From Akkermansia sp. (GTDB lineage Bacteria > Verrucomicrobiota > Verrucomicrobiia > Verrucomicrobiales > Akkermansiaceae): a stretch of DNA of 64,000 nt. The position numbers and the translations under genes were made by a program. The stretch is taken from positions 1 through 64,000 of the forward strand of contig JAUNHW010000003.1 of the NCBI GenBank assembly GCA_030523775.1, read 5' to 3'. Under the pieces are notes generated by a model. It saw only the letters and a program-made list of their open reading frames with translations. It searched no databases and was not told where the DNA came from. Below are positions 34,622-44,446 of the stretch, in pieces. How positions within the stretch are numbered: the stretch's first letter is position 1; every line of letters begins with the position of its first letter.

Positions 34622-35630
34622 GTGATAAGCCTCATCAAACCGAACGAAGAGAAACGCCGGGAAGCCGTCAAAATTCTGGCGGAGAGGCACGGCATCACAA
34701 GGGTGGACGAGGTGTATGAGGACGGGGGAAACCGTGCTGTCGCGCGCGGCGGGGTGTGAGTCGTGTCTGGAGCTGCTGCGGCTGTTGATTGCAGCGGGTG
34801 CGGATGTGAACCATGCCGATGCCGATGGATGCACGCCGCTCTACCGCGCATGCACGGTCTTCAACACGGAGAGCGCGAGGCTGCTGGTTGAGGGCGGGGC
34901 GGACGTGAACGCCGCCACCCGCGAGGGAGAAACCCCGCTGATGAATGCGGCGCTGGGCAACCATGCGGAGATGGTCAAAATCCTGCTCAATGCCAGGGCG
35001 GATGTCAACGCGGTGGACGCGCAGGGGTGCACGGCGCTGGATGCCGCCGAGGCTGCGGGCTTCAGGGAATGCATGCGGCTGCTCCAGCGGGCCGGGGGCC
35101 GCTCGGGGCGCGGGGACCCGCTTTTCCAAGCCGTGGCGAACGGCGACACCGCAGCCGTGCAGGAGCTTGTGTCTACCCACAAATTCTCACAGGCGAAACT
35201 GCAGCGGGCCGCGAGCAACGCCTGCATAGCCGACAACGCCGGCATGCTCAAGCTGCTGAGCCCCCTCTTGTCCAACTCCAAGCCGGGGGACGGGCGGTTC
35301 TGGGCCTATCTCGTCCGCATGGCGGCATGGAAGGACAGCCGCGAGTGCCTGGAGTGCCTGCTGGGCGACTTCGCCCTCAGCCCGGACGGGGACGAAAGGC
35401 GCGTGGACGCCCCGAGCCCCGAATGCTGGTTCGAGGTGGACGATGAAACCGAGGGAATGACGCCGTTGACATGCGCCGCATCGGCCGGCCATGCGGAATG
35501 CGTGCGCCTGCTGCTGCACTACGGCGCAGCTCCGGATTTGGAGGACGAAATCGATGAAACGCCGCTGGAAGCGGCGGAGGAGACGGGGCAGGAGGAATGC
35601 GCCATGCTCATTCGTGAGTCCATCAGGTGA
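34622..35630 (+). pseudogene. Ankyrin-repeat protein with a frameshift at a G5 run
   Basis: Two overlapping frames make one protein. A 5' frame (GTG 34622, or ATG 34613, to TGA 34757-34759) encodes ISLIKPNEEKRREAVKILAE and ends in unrelated residues. The frame from 34716 to 35630 encodes six or so ankyrin repeats (LLIAAGADVNHADADGCTPL, LLVEGGADVNAATREGETPL and others). Removing one G from the run at 34724-34728 joins them as VYEDGETVLSRAAG, a perfect ankyrin repeat start. So the intact protein would be about 335 residues with an N-terminal helical cap. A sequencing error, real inactivation, or slippage at the G run are all possible. If the break is real, the downstream frame alone (304 residues from ATG 34716) is still mostly complete. 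Ankyrin proteins bind other proteins; the partner is unknown. Confidence 0.7.
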
Positions 35631-35636
35631 AAACGC

Positions 35637-35673
35637 CCAAAAAAGGTGCCGCCCCGGGGATGGGACGGCACCT
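35637..35673 (-). terminator. Intrinsic terminator after the autotransporter gene
   Basis: On the minus strand an 11-12-bp GC-rich stem (AGGTGCCGTCCC paired with GGGGCGGCACCT, one bulge) is followed by six U residues. It lies 23 bases after the autotransporter stop. Confidence 0.85.
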
Positions 35674-35696
35674 GAAATGAAGACCGGGCCTTGGGC

Positions 35697-38600
35697 TTAA
35701 AAGCTCACCTGCACGCCGGCGTTCACGCTCTGGTTGGTGGCGTGCTCGCGTACGTTGAGCGTGTAGGAGGCGAAGATGCCCACGTTGTCGGAAACGGCAT
35801 AGGTGCCGCCCGCGTTCAGGTACATGGAGTGCTTGCCGGGATCGGCACCCTCTGCGGTGCTCTTGATGCCCAGGCAGTCGCACTGCACTTCCGGGTTGCT
35901 GCGGTCCACATCTGCCCTGTAGGCCAGGGTGACCTCCGGGGTGAAGGCACCCATGGTGGAGCGCAGCGTGACACCCACGGGGATGCTCAGGTTGTGCATC
36001 TTGCCGTCATGGTAGCGGCGGGAGATGGCACCCATGTCCTCCACCGCGTCCTTCTGGTCCGCCGCCGCGTAGCTCAGGCCCACAAAGGGAGTGACCGTGG
36101 TTTCCACCCCCACCTTGATTTCCGTGCCCACGGTGATTCCCGCGGAGAGGGTGCGGTCCGTCCATTCCGCATGGCCGGGCAGCAGACCGTAGGTGTCTGC
36201 CTTGTACTTCATGTCGCCGTATGCCACATGGGCGGTCACCACCGGGCTCACCGCGCCCTTGCCGGAGTTTGCGCGGTAGCGGGCGGTGATGGCGGGCATA
36301 ACGCCGCGCTGGCGCGCCTTGAGGGAATTGTCCCTGGCCTCGAAATGGCCGAAGCTCTGGCCGAAGGCCACGCCGGCTGCGAAATCACGCATGAAGGCGT
36401 GCTGTACGCCCAGGGCGTATCCGCCGCCGTTGTAGGTGTATCCGGCGGCATGTTCCGTCTCGCGCTGGAAGGAGCCGAGACCGCCCGCCCAGGCGGCGGT
36501 GGAGCCTTCCTCCATCTTTCCGGCGAGCCGTGCCTCCGCCATGTCGGCGAAGTCGTTCAGCAGGGAGGTGGATGCCCACATGGTGTTGGCCACCTGCGTG
36601 CCGTGGGAGCCTGCCAGAGCGGCCAGCGCCTCGTCTCCCACCGTGCCGGTGAAGGAGAGGGAGTTGCCGTCCGTGGTGAGCTCACCGCCTTCCAGCAGTC
36701 CCGTGGTGTCCGTTACGGTGTAGGTGAACGCCTGGTCATCCAGCGGGGTGCTGCCGTTCACGGTGCCGAATTCCGCGAGCTTCAGCGTGGCCGTGCGGTC
36801 CAGCAGCACGGCGGTGATGAAGTTGATGCCCACTTCCACATCGATGTTCTGTGTGCCGTTGAGCGTGAGGGTCTCTGCAACCAGGTGGGAGTACGTGCCT
36901 TCCCCGTTGTCGGCGAGCGTGGCCTGGCGCACTCCGTCCACGCAGAAGTACAGGGAGGCCCCGTCCTCCAGCGTGAGCTGGTTGTGGTGCTGGTATCCAG
37001 GGCTGTTGCCGATATGCAGGTTGCCGCCGGTCAGCACGTGCGTGCTGGCGAACATACCGGAACCGAAGGCTGCCGCGCCACCGGCAATCTCCGTGTTGCC
37101 GTAGACCCTGCCGTTGTTGACAAGGGTGCTGCCGTTGCGCAGGGTGATGTCATCGTTCACCTCGCCCTGGTTGAGCACGGTGGCGCCAGCTGCGGCCAGT
37201 TCCACATCGCCGGAGACACTGCCGAAGTTGGTGATGCTGCCGCCGGCGTTCACGGTGGTGGAGGTGGCATCCAGCGTGCTGCCGGAGCCGATGGAGGCCA
37301 GGCCGTTCTGCACGGTGAAGGCGCCCACCTTGTAGGAGTCGCCCTTCAGCTGGATGTTGGAATGCGCGCCGGATGCGGTACCCACGGCCAAATCACCGCC
37401 GCGTCCGGAATCCTTGCCTTCCATGTTGTACTGCACGGTATCGGTGCCGGTCAGGGTGGTGTGCTGGCCGCTCTTCGTGAGCACGGTTCCGCGCAGGCCG
37501 GTGATGATGGTGTTGTTCAGCAGGGAATCCGCGAGCTTGGTGGCATCTGCCGTGCCGCCGTTCATGTACACGGGGTTGTCTGCAGCGGGCGTGGTCTCCG
37601 CGCTCTCTCCCAGCACCACGGTCTGCCCCACATCCACGGGGATGCTCTTTTCAGGCTCGGGCGTGGGGCCCGGTGTGGGTTCGGGACCAGCTCCTGCCAC
37701 CAGGCGGATGTGCACCTTGCCATCGGCTTCTGTTTGCGCCGTGAAGTGGCCATCGTAGGCAGTCACAATCAAATCGTCGCCCTCTTCCTGTTCGTACGCC
37801 AAGAAGGGTTTGAGGTATCCGAGCTGGGATTCTTTCACGGAAGAACAGATGAAGATGTCGTCTTCCGGGGAAGGTGCGGAGGCAACAAGGTCCGCGTTGT
37901 AGAAATCCACCCCTGTGTTTTGGGTAACCGTGATGCTGCCGGTGACAACCAGGGTGGAATAGTTCTGGAGCGGCCCATATTTTGAGAATTCTACGCCGCC
38001 TCCCTTCCATTCCGTAACGTGGCCCTGGTTGTTGATTTTGGGTGTCGAGCCGGAAATTGTCAGATTGCCTTGCAGCACAGGGTTGGCCCCTGGTGAGGTT
38101 TTGCTGTTTCCATCGACAGAGAGCTCCGTTGTGGAGCCGGATACCACCAAGTTCCCGATGCATTTGGAATTGGGGGAGAACTCAACCCAGCAATACTCAC
38201 CGCCATACGGTGCCAGGGTCGCCTGGGAAAGGTCAATCGTGCCGCTGAACCAAATGTCGCAGGCCTGGTAGGTGCCTTTCAGTGTCGCCTCCTCGCAGTC
38301 TGCCTCGATGCCGAAGTTGCGGAATGTCACCCCCTTGTCCAAGGTCACGGAAGTGGCGTTCTCAAAGCACAGGACGCCGAATGACTCATCGGTGCCGGGG
38401 GCGGAAACGGTTCCGCTGCCGGTTATGGTGACCGTGCCGGAGGCTGTGGAGGTCACCACGTTGTATTCAGAGCCCTTTACCGTGGGATAGGAGACGTTGC
38501 CGGACACGGTGATGGTGTTGTCGGTCAGCTCGTGGACCGGGCTGTTCCAGTTGGCTCCTGAGCCGGGCGTGGGGCCCGGCGTGGGGCCGGGAGTGGGTTC

Positions 38601-39548
38601 GGTTCCGCCACCTTCCGCCAGGCGGATGTGCACCTTGCCGTCGGTACCCGCTTGTGCCGTGAAGTGTCCGTCGTAGGCTTCCAGCACTCCGTCCCGTCCA
38701 TCGTCATACCCGGCGTAGGGCTTCAGGTAGCCGAGCTGGGACTCGTTCACGGACCCGCAGATGATGACGTCCGCAGAGGTGGAGGGCAGGAGCTTGCTTC
38801 TTCCGTCATTGTAGAATTGGATGGGGGTGTAGCCGGATATGGTCAGGCTTCCCGTTATCACCAGCGAGGCAAAGCTGAAGGAATCGCCCAGGAACACGAT
38901 ACCGCATCCCTCACTGGTGAGCACGCTGCCGCTGTAAGTGGGCAGTGAGCCGTTGAGCGTCACGTTGCCCTGAATCACGGGATTGTCTGTGGCGGAGCCG
39001 TAATTCTCATACAGCATGATGGAAGTGGTGCTGCTGGAAACAACGAGGTTGGACACCTTGTGCGTGGTGCCGGAGGCTAGTTCCAGCTGGCACGCTCCAC
39101 TATCGCTGGATTGCAGCTTTGCGTTGGTGAGATCCACCACGCCGTCCATAAAGATATCGCACCCCTGGTATGTGCCCTTCAGCGTGGCGCTGTCGGCTTC
39201 ATTGGCCACTCCAAGATAGAAGTTGCGGAATGTGACTCCGCTGTCCAGCACAATGTTCGATGCCTCGTCGAAATCAAGGCTGCCGAACGAGTCCCAATCA
39301 GCGGGGGCGGAAACGGTTCCGCTGCCGGTGATGGTGACCGTGCCGGAGGCTGTGGCGCACACATCGTTGTAATCGTCTCCCTTGACCGTGGGATAGGATA
39401 CGTTGCCGGATACGGTGATGGTGTTGCCGCTCAGCTCGTATACCGGGCTGTTCCAGGTTTCTGCGGTGGCTATGCCGGCCGCCATAATAAGCGCCATGAG
39501 GGCGCGCGTTATATGTGGTTTCATATTCGTGATATTATTGTTGTTCAT
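35697..39548 (-). CDS. Autotransporter with duplicated passenger modules and C-terminal beta-barrel
   Basis: About 1283 residues. A signal peptide lies within MKPHITRALMALIMAAGIATA. The passenger begins with two related modules of about 290 residues, each opening WNSPV(Y/H)EL..NTITVSGN and containing GTVTITGSGTVSAP and VTFRNF. They are joined by TPGPTPGPTPGSG linkers. A beta-solenoid stretch follows, then an autotransporter beta-barrel over the last 280 residues or so. It starts near AAWAGGLGSFQRETEHAAGY and ends in VNAGVQVSF with the terminal Phe needed for outer-membrane insertion. It is secreted by type V and displayed on the surface; adhesion is a guess. Start options are Met at 39548 (used) or 39524. 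Confidence 0.9.
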   Translation of the reverse strand: MNNNNITNMKPHITRALMALIMAAGIATAETWNSPVYELSGNTITVSGNVSYPTVKGDDYNDVCATASGTVTITGSGTVSAPADWDSFGSLDFDEASNIVLDSGVTFRNFYLGVANEADSATLKGTYQGCDIFMDGVVDLTNAKLQSSDSGACQLELASGTTHKVSNLVVSSSTTSIMLYENYGSATDNPVIQGNVTLNGSLPTYSGSVLTSEGCGIVFLGDSFSFASLVITGSLTISGYTPIQFYNDGRSKLLPSTSADVIICGSVNESQLGYLKPYAGYDDGRDGVLEAYDGHFTAQAGTDGKVHIRLAEGGGTEPTPGPTPGPTPGSGANWNSPVHELTDNTITVSGNVSYPTVKGSEYNVVTSTASGTVTITGSGTVSAPGTDESFGVLCFENATSVTLDKGVTFRNFGIEADCEEATLKGTYQACDIWFSGTIDLSQATLAPYGGEYCWVEFSPNSKCIGNLVVSGSTTELSVDGNSKTSPGANPVLQGNLTISGSTPKINNQGHVTEWKGGGVEFSKYGPLQNYSTLVVTGSITVTQNTGVDFYNADLVASAPSPEDDIFICSSVKESQLGYLKPFLAYEQEEGDDLIVTAYDGHFTAQTEADGKVHIRLVAGAGPEPTPGPTPEPEKSIPVDVGQTVVLGESAETTPAADNPVYMNGGTADATKLADSLLNNTIITGLRGTVLTKSGQHTTLTGTDTVQYNMEGKDSGRGGDLAVGTASGAHSNIQLKGDSYKVGAFTVQNGLASIGSGSTLDATSTTVNAGGSITNFGSVSGDVELAAAGATVLNQGEVNDDITLRNGSTLVNNGRVYGNTEIAGGAAAFGSGMFASTHVLTGGNLHIGNSPGYQHHNQLTLEDGASLYFCVDGVRQATLADNGEGTYSHLVAETLTLNGTQNIDVEVGINFITAVLLDRTATLKLAEFGTVNGSTPLDDQAFTYTVTDTTGLLEGGELTTDGNSLSFTGTVGDEALAALAGSHGTQVANTMWASTSLLNDFADMAEARLAGKMEEGSTAAWAGGLGSFQRETEHAAGYTYNGGGYALGVQHAFMRDFAAGVAFGQSFGHFEARDNSLKARQRGVMPAITARYRANSGKGAVSPVVTAHVAYGDMKYKADTYGLLPGHAEWTDRTLSAGITVGTEIKVGVETTVTPFVGLSYAAADQKDAVEDMGAISRRYHDGKMHNLSIPVGVTLRSTMGAFTPEVTLAYRADVDRSNPEVQCDCLGIKSTAEGADPGKHSMYLNAGGTYAVSDNVGIFASYTLNVREHATNQSVNAGVQVSF

Positions 39549-39575
39549 GGATGCGTTTAGTCGCATTCCGATTTA

Positions 39576-39603
39576 ACAATACCACGAAACGGTACCATGT
39601 CAA
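39576..39603 (-). promoter_or_regulatory. Promoter of the autotransporter gene
   Basis: On the minus strand TTGACA, 16 bases, TATTGT, with a leader of about 20 bases to the Met at 39548. Confidence 0.6.
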
Positions 39604-39679
39604 CAAAAAAATCACCAAAATTGTACGGATGGCACATTCCGCCCAAAGGCGTGTGGCAGCGTGGGGGGGGCGCCGGAGC

Positions 39680-41485
39680 CTAGTCTCCGCTCTTGAGGAC
39701 GTTGATGAAGGCCTCTTGGGGGATGTTGACGCGGCCGATGGCCTTCATGCGCTTCTTGCCCTCCTTCTGCTTCTCCAGGAGCTTGCGCTTGCGGGTGACA
39801 TCACCGCCGTAGCACTTGGCGGTAACGTTCTTGCGCATGGGGGAAATGCTCTCGCGGGCGATGATCTTGCCGCCGATGCAGGCCTGGATGGCCACGGTGA
39901 AGAGCTGGCGGGGGATGACATCCTTGAGCTTGATGGCGAGCTCGCGGCCCTGGGATTCCGCGCGGTCGCGGTGCACAATCATAGAGAACGCATCCACGGG
40001 TTCGCCGGCAATCATCATGTCCATCTTCACTAGGTGGGCGGGCTGGTATCCGGCGTACTCGTAGTCCATGGAGCCGTAGCCGCGGGTGGTGCTCTTCAAC
40101 TTGTCGTTGAAGTCCACCAGGATTTCCGCCATGGGGATGCGGCAGGTGAGCATCACGCGGGTGTCGTCGATGGTTTCCGTGTGGTTGACCTCGCCGCGCT
40201 TCTCCATGACGATACGCATGATATCGCCGATGTAGGTGCTGGGAATCATGATGAACACGTTCACCACGGGTTCGCGGATTTCCTGGATTTCCTGGGGGTC
40301 GGGGAGGATGCTGGGGTTGTCCACGCGCAGCTCCGTGCCGTCGGTCTTGGTGACCTCGTAGATGACGGAGGGGTAGGTGGAGATGACATCCATGTTGAAT
40401 TCGCGGCGCAGGCGCTCCTGGATGATTTCCATGTGCAGGAGGCCGAGGAAGCCGCAGCGGAAGCCGAATCCCAGGGCCACGGAGCTTTCGCCCATGTAGG
40501 TGAACGCGGCGTCGTTGATCTGCAGCTTGGCCATGGCGGCCTTCAGGTTCTCGTAGTCCGCGGAATCCACGGGGTAGATGCCGGAGAACACCATGGGGCG
40601 GATTTCCTTGAAGCCGGGAAGCGGTTCCGGGCAGGGGTTCGCAAGGTTCGTGTAGGTGTCGCCAATCTTCACGTCCGCCGCGGTTTTCATGTTGGCGATG
40701 ATGTAGCCCACGTCCCCCGTCTCCAGGGCGTCCGTGGCCTGCATCTTGGGCGTGAAGATGCCTACCTCCTTCACCTCGAAGGTTTCATCCGTGGCGAAAA
40801 GCTTCACCTTCATGCCGCGCGCCACGCGCCCGCTCACCAGGCGCACGTACGACACCACGCCGCGGTACGCATCGTATACGGAGTCGAACACCAGCGCGCG
40901 CAGGCAGTCGTCCTCCGCCTCCTTGGGCGCGGGGATGCGGGTGACGATGGCCTCCAGCACCTCCTCAATGCCGATTCCGGCCTTGGCGGAGCAGAGGATG
41001 GCCTCCTCGCGCGGGATGCACACCACCTCCTCCAGCTGGTGGTACACGCTGGGCAGGTTGGCGCTGATGAGGTCAATCTTGTTGACCACGGGAACAATGG
41101 TGAGGTCCTGCTCCAGGGCCAGGTGCATGTTGGCGAGCGTTTGGGCCTCCACGCCCTGCGCCGCGTCCACGATGAGCAGCGCGCCGTCGCACGCCGCCAG
41201 GGAGCGCGACACCTCGTAGGAGAAGTCCACGTGCCCCGGCGTGTCCAGCAGGTTCAGCTCGTAGGTCTTGCCGTCCTTGGCCGTGTACCGCATGGTCACG
41301 GGGTGGGACTTGATGGTGATGCCCTTCTCGCGCTCCAGGTCCATGGCATCCAGCAGCTGGTCCTGCTTCTCGCGCTCGCCGATGGTGTGGGTAAACTCCA
41401 GCAGACGGTCAGAGAGCGTGGTCTTGCCGTGGTCGATGTGCGCAATGATGGAAAAGTTGCGCTTCAGCGTGATATCCGTTGCCAT
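39680..41485 (-). CDS. lepA: Elongation factor 4 (LepA)
   Basis: A 601-residue translational GTPase: G1 [15 protein letters not shown]3 [13 protein letters not shown]4 NKIDL, and the LepA-specific C-terminal domain ([21 protein letters not shown]). It is thought to act on stalled or initiating ribosomes. It is monocistronic, with its own promoter. Confidence 0.97.
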   Translation of the reverse strand: MATDITLKRNFSIIAHIDHGKTTLSDRLLEFTHTIGEREKQDQLLDAMDLEREKGITIKSHPVTMRYTAKDGKTYELNLLDTPGHVDFSYEVSRSLAACDGALLIVDAAQGVEAQTLANMHLALEQDLTIVPVVNKIDLISANLPSVYHQLEEVVCIPREEAILCSAKAGIGIEEVLEAIVTRIPAPKEAEDDCLRALVFDSVYDAYRGVVSYVRLVSGRVARGMKVKLFATDETFEVKEVGIFTPKMQATDALETGDVGYIIANMKTAADVKIGDTYTNLANPCPEPLPGFKEIRPMVFSGIYPVDSADYENLKAAMAKLQINDAAFTYMGESSVALGFGFRCGFLGLLHMEIIQERLRREFNMDVISTYPSVIYEVTKTDGTELRVDNPSILPDPQEIQEIREPVVNVFIMIPSTYIGDIMRIVMEKRGEVNHTETIDDTRVMLTCRIPMAEILVDFNDKLKSTTRGYGSMDYEYAGYQPAHLVKMDMMIAGEPVDAFSMIVHRDRAESQGRELAIKLKDVIPRQLFTVAIQACIGGKIIARESISPMRKNVTAKCYGGDVTRKRKLLEKQKEGKKRMKAIGRVNIPQEAFINVLKSGD

Positions 41486-41496
41486 GGAGCGCGGGC

Positions 41497-41525
41497 AAGG
41501 TACGCTATGCCCGGGGAAATGTCAA
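41497..41525 (-). promoter_or_regulatory. Promoter of lepA
   Basis: On the minus strand TTGACA, 17 bases, TACCTT, then 11 bases to the ATG, leaving a leader of only about 4 bases. Confidence 0.6.
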
Positions 41526-41554
41526 GGTTATTCAATAGGCTCTTGTATATCGGT

Positions 41555-43723
41555 TCACGCCTCCTCGCCGTCGGGCTGCTGCTCATCCTGCCCGTCCGTG
41601 TCCTCCGTATCCGCGTCCTGGAACTGCTCGTTCAGGAAGTCGAGCATGTAGGGGGCGGTGAGCAGCTCGCTGGTGACGGCGGGCTCGCGGTCCGGTATGT
41701 AGAGCACGTTCACGGGCACGGAGCTGCGGTTCAGCTTGCGCATCGCGGCGTCGATTTCCTCGCTCGGCTTGGTCTTGTCCGCGCGCATCAGCACCACATC
41801 GTGGTCCTCGAATGCTTTGTACACCTCGTCGGTGTATGCCAGCTTCTTGTTGGACTGGCAGGTGGCGCACCACTTGGCGGTGAAGTCCACGTACACGGGG
41901 TGGCCCTCGTCCAGGGCGTCCTGCATGGCGGTGGAAGACCACTCCTTCCACTCGTGGGCGCTGAAGACAGGTATGGAAATCCAGGCGCCGCAGGCCAGCA
42001 GGGCCAGGGCGATGATGCCGCCGGAGATGCGGGAGCCCTTGCTGCGGTACATGGGGCACCAGCGGCCGTACACCCAGAAGGCGCAGGCGATGAGCACCAG
42101 GCCGATGAGCACCCAGGTGGTGTTCTCGGACTTGGGCCAGAACACCAGGTACACGTCAACGAACCAGGCGGCGGCACCGAACAGCAGGAAGGAGAGCCCC
42201 TGCTTCAGGGATTCCATCCACGGGCCGGGTTTGGGCAGCAGGCGCACCAGCGAGGGGAAGCAGCCCAGCACGATGTACGGGAAGGCCAGGCCCAGCGCCA
42301 TGAACGTGAGCGCCACCACCATCCACACCGCCGGCATGGACATGGCCGCCGGCAGGGACGTGCCCAGGAACGGCGCGCTGCACGGCGTGGCCACCACGGT
42401 CACGAAAAGGCCTTGGAAGAACGAGCCGGTGAGCCCGCCCTTGCTCTGCAGCTTCTGGCCGGCGCCGGTGGCGCCCACGCCAATCTCGAACAGGCCGAAC
42501 ATGCTCAGGCCCAGTACGAGCAGCAGCAGCAGGATGACGTACACAATCCACGGGTTCTGCATCCACTCCGCCCAGGAGCGGGAGGTGGAGCCGCCATCAT
42601 ACCACAGCGTGCTCAGCCACTGCGTCCACGGCTGATCCGCGAGCGCGGAGAGGTTGGAAACAACGGCGATGAGCACGGAGATGATCCAGAAGGAAACGAG
42701 GATGCCCAGCACAAAGGCCAGGGAGTGCATGATGACCTTGCGGCGGTCGCCACCGCCCAGCTCCACGAAGCTCATCACCTTCAGGCCGATGACCGGGAAC
42801 ACGCAGGGCATCAGGTTCAGGATGAGGCCGCCCAGGAACAGGGAGAGCAACACGCCTCCCAGCCCCGCCGGGATGTTCTCAAAGGGGGATTTCGGCGCGG
42901 GCGCGGCAAACTCGCCCTTGATGGTGTAAAGCTTGCCGTCCGCCACCAGCAGGCCGCCCAGCGCCTTCAGGGGTTTGCCCACCTGTGCCTCGTCCTTTAC
43001 GGAGTACATGGGGTCGGAGTTGTCGTTGCGCTTCAGGGAAAGCGTGCCGTTCTCGAACTTCTGCTCCGCGGTGGGGGAGATGCAGTTGTCGTCCGAGAAG
43101 AAATACACGTTCTTGGCGGCGGCCAGGGCGGGCAGGGAGATGGTGACGGTGTCGGCCTCCTGCGCCATCGTGTATTCCAGCGGGGATTCGCTGAGAGTTT
43201 CCACCTTCTGCTCCTGGTGCTGCCAATCGGCGTTGGCTGCGGCGTCGCCCGCCTTCAGCTCAATGGTGGCGGACTGGGTCTCCGGCGGGTTGCAGCCCTC
43301 ATCCGAGCACACCTGCGCGGTGCAGCTGGCGGTGAAGCTGGCCTCCTGCGGTGCGGCGGCTTCCGGTGTCACGCGCCACACCACGGTGGGGTTCTGGTAG
43401 GTGTACGCCACGCCGATGACACCCTTGTGCAGCTCCGGCGCGGAGAAGTACGGGCCCTCCACCTTGAAGCCCTCCGGGGCCTTCAGCTCGGCGGTCATGG
43501 GGTCGCCCACGGTGCCGGGGTTGCGGAAATAGCCGTGCCAGGGCTGCTTGATATCGGCATCCAGCGCAATGTAGAAGGGTTCCCCCGCCTTGTAGGAGGA
43601 GCAGCTGGCGCTGCCCTTGGCGGTGATGCAGGACGGTGTCCCCATCTGGTCGAACGAGAACTGGGCCTGCGCCATTCCCGCAAGCGAGAGGAAAGCCAGC
43701 AAAAGGTATCGAAGCGTATTCAT
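41555..43723 (-). CDS. dsbD: DsbD-family thiol:disulfide interchange protein
   Basis: A 722-residue protein with a signal peptide (YLLLAFLSLAGMAQA) and a periplasmic N-terminal DsbD-alpha-like domain (about 25-270). A central DsbD/CcdA membrane domain of about eight helices follows (about 290-560, with PCVFPVIGLKVMSF and TPCSAPFLG, whose Pro-flanked Cys pair carries electrons across the membrane). The C-terminal thioredoxin-like domain has WCATC (about residue 620). It passes reducing power from cytoplasmic thioredoxin to the periplasm; trxA is at 63275 in this window. An acidic Asp/Glu tail ends the protein. Leaderless-type promoter. Confidence 0.9.
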   Translation of the reverse strand: MNTLRYLLLAFLSLAGMAQAQFSFDQMGTPSCITAKGSASCSSYKAGEPFYIALDADIKQPWHGYFRNPGTVGDPMTAELKAPEGFKVEGPYFSAPELHKGVIGVAYTYQNPTVVWRVTPEAAAPQEASFTASCTAQVCSDEGCNPPETQSATIELKAGDAAANADWQHQEQKVETLSESPLEYTMAQEADTVTISLPALAAAKNVYFFSDDNCISPTAEQKFENGTLSLKRNDNSDPMYSVKDEAQVGKPLKALGGLLVADGKLYTIKGEFAAPAPKSPFENIPAGLGGVLLSLFLGGLILNLMPCVFPVIGLKVMSFVELGGGDRRKVIMHSLAFVLGILVSFWIISVLIAVVSNLSALADQPWTQWLSTLWYDGGSTSRSWAEWMQNPWIVYVILLLLLVLGLSMFGLFEIGVGATGAGQKLQSKGGLTGSFFQGLFVTVVATPCSAPFLGTSLPAAMSMPAVWMVVALTFMALGLAFPYIVLGCFPSLVRLLPKPGPWMESLKQGLSFLLFGAAAWFVDVYLVFWPKSENTTWVLIGLVLIACAFWVYGRWCPMYRSKGSRISGGIIALALLACGAWISIPVFSAHEWKEWSSTAMQDALDEGHPVYVDFTAKWCATCQSNKKLAYTDEVYKAFEDHDVVLMRADKTKPSEEIDAAMRKLNRSSVPVNVLYIPDREPAVTSELLTAPYMLDFLNEQFQDADTEDTDGQDEQQPDGEEA

Positions 43724-43729
43724 GCCGCC

Positions 43730-43758
43730 ATGTTACCATCCCCCTCTCCCGCGCGCAA
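43730..43758 (-). promoter_or_regulatory. Promoter of dsbD (leaderless layout)
   Basis: On the minus strand TTGCGC, 17 bases, TAACAT, then 6 bases to the ATG. It is back to back with the coaB promoter. Confidence 0.6.
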
Positions 43759-43775
43759 GCGCAATGTGCGCGTGC

Positions 43776-43804
43776 TTGCGTTGGCGGCTCTTGTGTGTTA
43801 GAGT
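43776..43804 (+). promoter_or_regulatory. Promoter of coaB-rsgA (leaderless layout)
   Basis: TTGCGT, 17 bases, TAGAGT, then 6 bases to the ATG at 43811. Confidence 0.6.
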
Positions 43805-43810
43805 GGGTGC

Positions 43811-44446
43811 ATGAAGTTCCTCATCACCGCCGGCCCCACGCGCGAGCCGCTGGATCCCGCCCGCTACCTGACGAACCGTTCGTCCGGCCGCATGGGCTAT
43901 GCGCTGGCTGGCGCCGCCAGGCATGATGGGCACGATGTGGTGCTGATATCCGGCCCCACCGCGCTGGATGTGCCGCCGGGGGTGGATTTCATCCACGTGG
44001 AGACCGCGCAGGAGATGTACGATGCGGTGCGCGACATGCTGCCGGGCGTGGATGTGGCCATCATGGCCGCAGCCGTGGCGGACTACCGCCCCGTGGCGTA
44101 CTCCGAGCGGAAAATCAAGAAGGATGGTGACCGCATGGTGCTGGAGCTGGAGCGCACCCCGGATATCCTGGGCAGCATGCGCAGCGTTTTCGGCTTCACC
44201 GGAACGCTCATCGGTTTTGCCGCGGAGACCAACGACGTGGAGGACTACGCCCGCGGCAAGCTGGAGCGCAAGCAGTGCAACATGGTGGTGGCAAACGATG
44301 TCTCCCGCAGCGACATTGGTTTCGATTCCCGCGAGAACGAGGTGGCGCTCGTCTTCCCGGACCGCGTGGAGTATCTGGAGAAAGACACCAAGGAGCACAT
44401 CGCCATGCACATTATCGAACACGCCACCATCATCCGCCCGCAGTGA
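43811..44446 (+). CDS. coaB: Phosphopantothenate-cysteine ligase, stand-alone CoaB
   Basis: A 211-residue protein equal to only the CoaB half of the usual CoaBC fusion. It starts FLITAGPTREPLDPARYLTNRSSGRMGYALA, includes AAAVADYRP, FAAETND and the ANDVSRSDIGFDS loop. It joins 4'-phosphopantothenate with cysteine in coenzyme A synthesis. The decarboxylase partner (CoaC) is not next to it. rsgA follows with a 4-base GTGA overlap. Confidence 0.88.
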   Translation: MKFLITAGPTREPLDPARYLTNRSSGRMGYALAGAARHDGHDVVLISGPTALDVPPGVDFIHVETAQEMYDAVRDMLPGVDVAIMAAAVADYRPVAYSERKIKKDGDRMVLELERTPDILGSMRSVFGFTGTLIGFAAETNDVEDYARGKLERKQCNMVVANDVSRSDIGFDSRENEVALVFPDRVEYLEKDTKEHIAMHIIEHATIIRPQ

